64,000 nt of DNA from Tieghemiomyces parasiticus. Its lineage: Eukaryota; Kickxellomycota; Dimargaritomycetes; Dimargaritales; Dimargaritaceae. Under the pieces are notes generated by a model. It made no database searches. It was given only the letters and a program-made list of their open reading frames with translations, and was not told where the DNA came from. Position 1 is the first letter of the stretch; every line of letters begins with the position of its first letter. The stretch is taken from assembly GCA_027575765.1 (NCBI GenBank), contig JANBPT010000081.1:1-64000 (forward strand). Direction: 5' to 3'. Shown here piece by piece: positions 60,172-64,000 of this stretch. Position numbers and translations under genes: made by a program.

Positions 60172-61080
60172 TCACAAGCTGACGGTTGGGTCATCACTAT
60201 AGTCGTAGGTATCTTTGGCCCAACATTCGGTGGACAACACGGCTTTGTGCGAGGGCAACTTGTTGAAGTCGGCGAAATACTTGGTATTGCTCTGGGAAAA
60301 CACGTAGATGCCGATGCTACCGGGCTCGGTAAACTGACCCTCGATAGAGAGGCATCCGTTGTGGATCTCGCCATTAGCGAGTTTCATGCCGACCAAGAAC
60401 TCCACATATACCTTCTGGCCCATCTCAAAGTCGGCTGACGCAGCGCTGGTGAATGGGTAAAGCTCGCCTCCTCGCTGGCCCAGGGGCATTTTGGTACCGG
60501 TAATATAACACCCGTACGGCTCCGTCTCGGTGACTCCACTAAAGATGGTCAGCCAGATGCTTCCGAATGCACGGCCGGACCCGTACTGCATTAGCTCGTT
60601 GACAAACCCACGGGGAAGGCTTAGGGTTTCACCTTTCGACGCGCCACAGAGGTTAATAACTGTATCATTGGCCTGGCCTGCATGTAGCTCGGTGAAGGCG
60701 CTAAAATACTGCGCGATCTTCTTATGGTTACTGGTATCATCGAGGTAGCCGGGGGGTGGCGTGTCATAAAGACCAGACGAAGTAGTGGTGGCAACGGCGG
60801 AGGTGATAGCAGTGACCGAGCCGCTTGGCGGTTCAGTGGTCGAGGAGCTCGACGACTGTGCAGCGGAAACGGGGTCGTTCGACGACGGTGCGGCCGAGAC
60901 AGGGTCGCTCGACGAGCTCGGCGCAAGGGAGGCGGCCTGGGGCCCGGAAGGTACGGCCTCGGCGACTACCGAGCCGGTGGGACCCGTAGGAGGCGTATCG
61001 CCTGACTGGGCATGTACAGCCTGGCTTGCAAGTGCGAAGACTAGCAGCAGCGTAAGTTTTCGATGACAGAGAAGGTACAT
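60172..61080 (-). CDS. secreted protein B, paralogue of secreted protein A
   Basis: 302 residues from the first true ATG at 61080; the longer frame upstream starts with TTG. Residues 1-24 are a signal peptide (LTLLLVFALASQAVHA). Residues 25-105 are a Ser/Pro/Ala-rich linker with tandem DPVSAA units, probably O-glycosylated. The domain at about 122-285 aligns with secreted protein A. C145 (VINLCGAS) matches its C51, and C191 (YGCYITG) matches its C97. The block at 240-270, HNGCLSIEG then EPGSIGIYVFSQSNTKYF, matches its HSGFLLVD then APAGTLAIYTYSSENAHYL. B has extra cysteines (C243 and C286). Function is unknown; a double-psi beta-barrel-like fold is possible. Overall identity is low, so duplication is old or divergence fast. 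It converges with the giant membrane-protein gene, 361 bp away. Confidence 0.82.
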   Translation of the reverse strand: MYLLCHRKLTLLLVFALASQAVHAQSGDTPPTGPTGSVVAEAVPSGPQAASLAPSSSSDPVSAAPSSNDPVSAAQSSSSSTTEPPSGSVTAITSAVATTTSSGLYDTPPPGYLDDTSNHKKIAQYFSAFTELHAGQANDTVINLCGASKGETLSLPRGFVNELMQYGSGRAFGSIWLTIFSGVTETEPYGCYITGTKMPLGQRGGELYPFTSAASADFEMGQKVYVEFLVGMKLANGEIHNGCLSIEGQFTEPGSIGIYVFSQSNTKYFADFNKLPSHKAVLSTECWAKDTYDYSDDPTVSL

Positions 61081-63930
61081 GGTACAGAGAAATACTTCGC
61101 CTTGAACGACTCGATTGTTTTCTAACTGATGGTTACGAAGCAATATGCTTGGAGTGGACACTAAATAGCTAGCTAACAGCGTACAGCGGAAAGCGGGGAT
61201 AGTCAACCGGGAGCCAGTGCGTTAATAAACCAGTCACCCCCGTGTCGGATGCCAAGTGGTATACAGGTCCGTGCGAACAAAATGGTCTGCAGGGCACGAA
61301 AAGAAGACGGTAAAGTCAAACAGATAAAGAGGCGACGGCGACAGAAGGACGTACCAGAGTGTAACCGAAAAATATTTCTCGTTAAAAGGCCACGGTCGTC
61401 AGGCTGGTAGGGCGATAGAAACGCAGCGGAATTGTCAACTGCCGGTGGTACAGACAGGGCGCGCAACTACGAGTCAACGAAGAATGAGACCGGTCGGAAA
61501 TAGAGAATCTTCGAAATTTTTTGAAAGGAGATAAGACTGTTTGAATGGCTGAGGTGAGGCAGTTGGCCTGTTATATACATAGCCATCCCTCGTGGTTTAG
61601 GAGGGGGACTTGGGTTGACCCTCGCGTCAAATGACCGGATACTACGACGGCCATGGAAAGGAGGTGCGAAAGGGGAGGTGAGGGACGTAAACCAGAAGGC
61701 CAATAATGGACTGGGCCCCGCCGAAGGTCAGCGGCGGGGAGGAGAGTGAGGTGACAACAGCGGACGATGGCGCGCCCAACCCTACATATCCGCTAAATTA
61801 CGGTGGGGATCCTAATTTACGTCCACGATGCAAGTGGCCCCACAACCCTTACCACAGCGGGGAGGGACAGCGAGTCGACCAGCCAAAGAACACGTATAGG
61901 CATTTCCCTCTAATCCCTTCTCTATTCCATCCTTTTAACGCCCTACGCGTACCTGTCGCTAAAAATTACCCCCGGCCCCAGTGCCATTAGCGGGGCCCTG
62001 AGGGCCCGATCGACTTGGTTCACTCCCCCCATTATCGGCGGGCTTGAACGAAGAAGGGGAGTTTCGCAAGTGAAAATATGGAAGGGTGGTGTATCACCGC
62101 ACCCCTTGGCTATATCCCCGTGGCCGTGGAGCTCAACGGGGCCACCGCCGATGATGTGGCCCCAGCCGATGTCGATGGTCAAAATTGATGATTTGAGAGG
62201 AGGGCTACTTCTATAGCCTTGAATACCGTAAAGAGCCCTGTCTGAAACATGCCCGGTACCCCGTCGCGGTGCGTGTGTAACGTCAGTAGCGAGAACACGA
62301 TGCATGACAGGATACCAGCCATACCAGTATCTGAAATACTGACCGGCGGTATAAAGGACCTTCGACAGTGATTTTACCACCGCTCTACACGCACTTGAGT
62401 GAAATATCGGACCCAAACCTTACCCTCCCGCAACTCCACCGTAGAGTACCCTACCCATCACCGCAGCTAAGTTGACATGATTACTTTGCATGTGGGCTAG
62501 TGTTGACGGTGAGTTGAGGATAGCATACCGGATCTATGATAAGTACTAATTTGACGTCGATCCATTAGTCCTACACTTCACTGTGGTTGATTTGCCGATC
62601 GGGTTGACAGCTCGGCCCAGACAATTGCCGACACGTCCACGGCAACGCAACCCTTGAAACTGGTCAGGACTTCCCGTTGTGCGCGTCACACGAAAAGCAA
62701 ACCCCGCATTATTTTCACTTTCATAGACCAACCGCTTCCGTTCGACTGGTTTCCAGAGCCTACAAGTAGGCCTTGTCGCCATTGAAATTGAAATCGAGGG
62801 TGTGTGTGTTTAGGCCACTGATTAAACCCTTGAGGCCGACATCGTCATTCGACAGGCTTCGATGCCATCATCCGCCATTATGGAACCAAACGTTGGACCC
62901 CTGCGGCCAGTGCATAACGACTGAGCCCGGCACCGGAGCATCGGAAGCGAGGGAGTGGCAGACCCTACCCCTCCCATCAAGATACGACCCACTCGACTTA
63001 TTGTTCGTGTATTGCGCTTCCCCGTCCACCTCTCGGGCTAGCTTCCTATTATTTTTAGGTTGGGCGCAGATGAAGTTTTCTTTACTTTTTTTGTTTACAC
63101 TGCAAGTCCTGCTCGACGCCTGACGCCCGCATAAGGTCTGAGGGAGAGACGGGGCGGCATCCAGACCGGGGCCGGGCTATGTACCCTCAGGAGGTCTTTA
63201 TTATTTAACCTTTCTTATGCCGTCCGACAAATAAAGTATCCGCGGCCTCACAAGGTTACTTACCGGTCACGAACTTCCACCGTGACAACCCAGCGAAGGT
63301 TGTCCGAGCGGAAGTTTCGCTATCCGTGAAGGATAACTGCCATGTGATGTACATGTAGTGCAGTAGGCCGTGGAAGCCGAATGGCCAAGTGAGCCCTTAG
63401 GCAGTGCGTTTCAGAGTGTGATTGCAAAACCGTCGCGCGAATACGACGGAACCCACAGCATTTGTTGAGTTAATTGAACTCCGGCCGGTACTATGTACTT
63501 CGTACTGTAGGTGTGTGTGGTGTGCGACGCCGACTTCCGTGAAGCGCTTTACCTCACTGGTATGAAACCATCAGGAGCAGCCGAACAGCGTGAAAATCGC
63601 CAGCCCATGATAATAGAAACTCTTCACTGACTGGACCTCATCAACATCACCCTCATGATTAGCCGACAGATTGTCGGTCGTTCTTGCGCCATCAGACATC
63701 AATACGAAGCAACTAGGCTGCAACTGTGCACCTGAATCATCGTAAGCTCCGAATAATTGCGCTCCCTGGTGCGCTAGGGGCGACACCTTTAGACATCCTC
63801 TCTGTGGTAAACCCACCGGTGTGTATATTTAACGTGCAGTTTCGTCGCCTTATTTTGTGATCATCAGGTGTTCAACAACGATCTCCAGTTCAGTGTATCT
63901 CTCCGTATTTACAATCTCCCCACTACGGCT
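61081..63930. other. intergenic, no gene seen
   Basis: 61081-61700 is the upstream region of secreted protein B; a weak TATATA lies near 61570. Frames up to 157 codons (61943-62416, minus) have no recognisable features. Confidence 0.5.
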
Positions 63931-64000
63931 ATGCCTCCGCTTCAACGTTCCAATGTGAGCACCTTAATTTGCCCGCATGGCCTCTCCCCGCCCCTCATAG
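63931..64000 (+). CDS. possible start of a gene cut by the window end
   Basis: An ATG follows a pyrimidine-rich leader like those of other genes here. TATATTTAA lies near 63823. The frame stays open to the window edge, with a candidate intron donor GTGAGC at 63955. Too short to identify anything. Confidence 0.15.
   Translation, partial: MPPLQRSNVSTLICPHGLSPPLI

Noticed and set aside
61943..62416. 157-codon minus-strand frame
   Set aside because: No signal peptide, domain or coding bias.
63290..63380. Stretch with TGTCCGAGCGG resembling a tRNA-Ser D-arm
   Set aside because: No matching B box or acceptor stem could be folded around it.

Overview
The window reads as nuclear DNA of a fungus. 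Genes are sparse. Introns of about 160-200 nt have GTAAGT/GTATGT/GTAGGT donors and (C/T)AG acceptors. Promoters carry TATA boxes and pyrimidine-rich leaders. The set includes a PHP-type histidinol-phosphatase, an Msn2/4-like C2H2 factor and a bHLH factor, which is typical of fungi. I cannot name the species. Sparse genes and long spacers would suit an early-diverging lineage, but that is inference. No tRNA, rRNA, CRISPR array or bacterial-type operon was seen.

Layout. From 0.8 to 4.9 kb two metabolic genes converge: a four-exon ACAD10/11-type phosphotransferase (848-2615, +) and a zeta-crystallin-type quinone oxidoreductase with a long Ser/Pro/Thr-rich N-terminal extension (3061-4848, -). At 9.2 kb a short gene encodes a secreted, extremely lysine-rich protein. 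It lies between two inverted copies of a dispersed repeat (7460-7954 and 10325-10807). A bHLH factor (11332-12486, -) is followed by about 25 kb with no supportable gene, holding one more repeat copy (21375-21896). An Msn2/4-like zinc-finger gene (38100-39467, +) ends that stretch. After another 6.6 kb empty stretch comes a three-exon histidinol-phosphatase (46103-47836, -), which I joined by splice sites and protein motifs. A fourth repeat copy, expanded by inserted sequence, lies at 48998-49887.

The right-hand 10 kb is the most distinctive part. A very large polytopic membrane protein of up to 1,960 residues (53928-59810, +), probably LMBR1-like, is flanked by two secreted-protein genes on the opposite strand (51623-52255 and 60172-61080). 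The two secreted proteins are divergent paralogues of each other: two cysteines and a C-terminal beta-rich motif align. They may carry a double-psi beta-barrel (3D-like) fold. The three genes could work together at the cell surface, but only proximity supports that.

The four repeat copies share a GC-rich core of about 190 bp with a hairpin, begin near TG and end near CA, and contain no ORF. An old solo-LTR-like family or a structured non-coding element are the two main readings. Many open frames in this window lack an ATG, so every start given here was checked for a real ATG.
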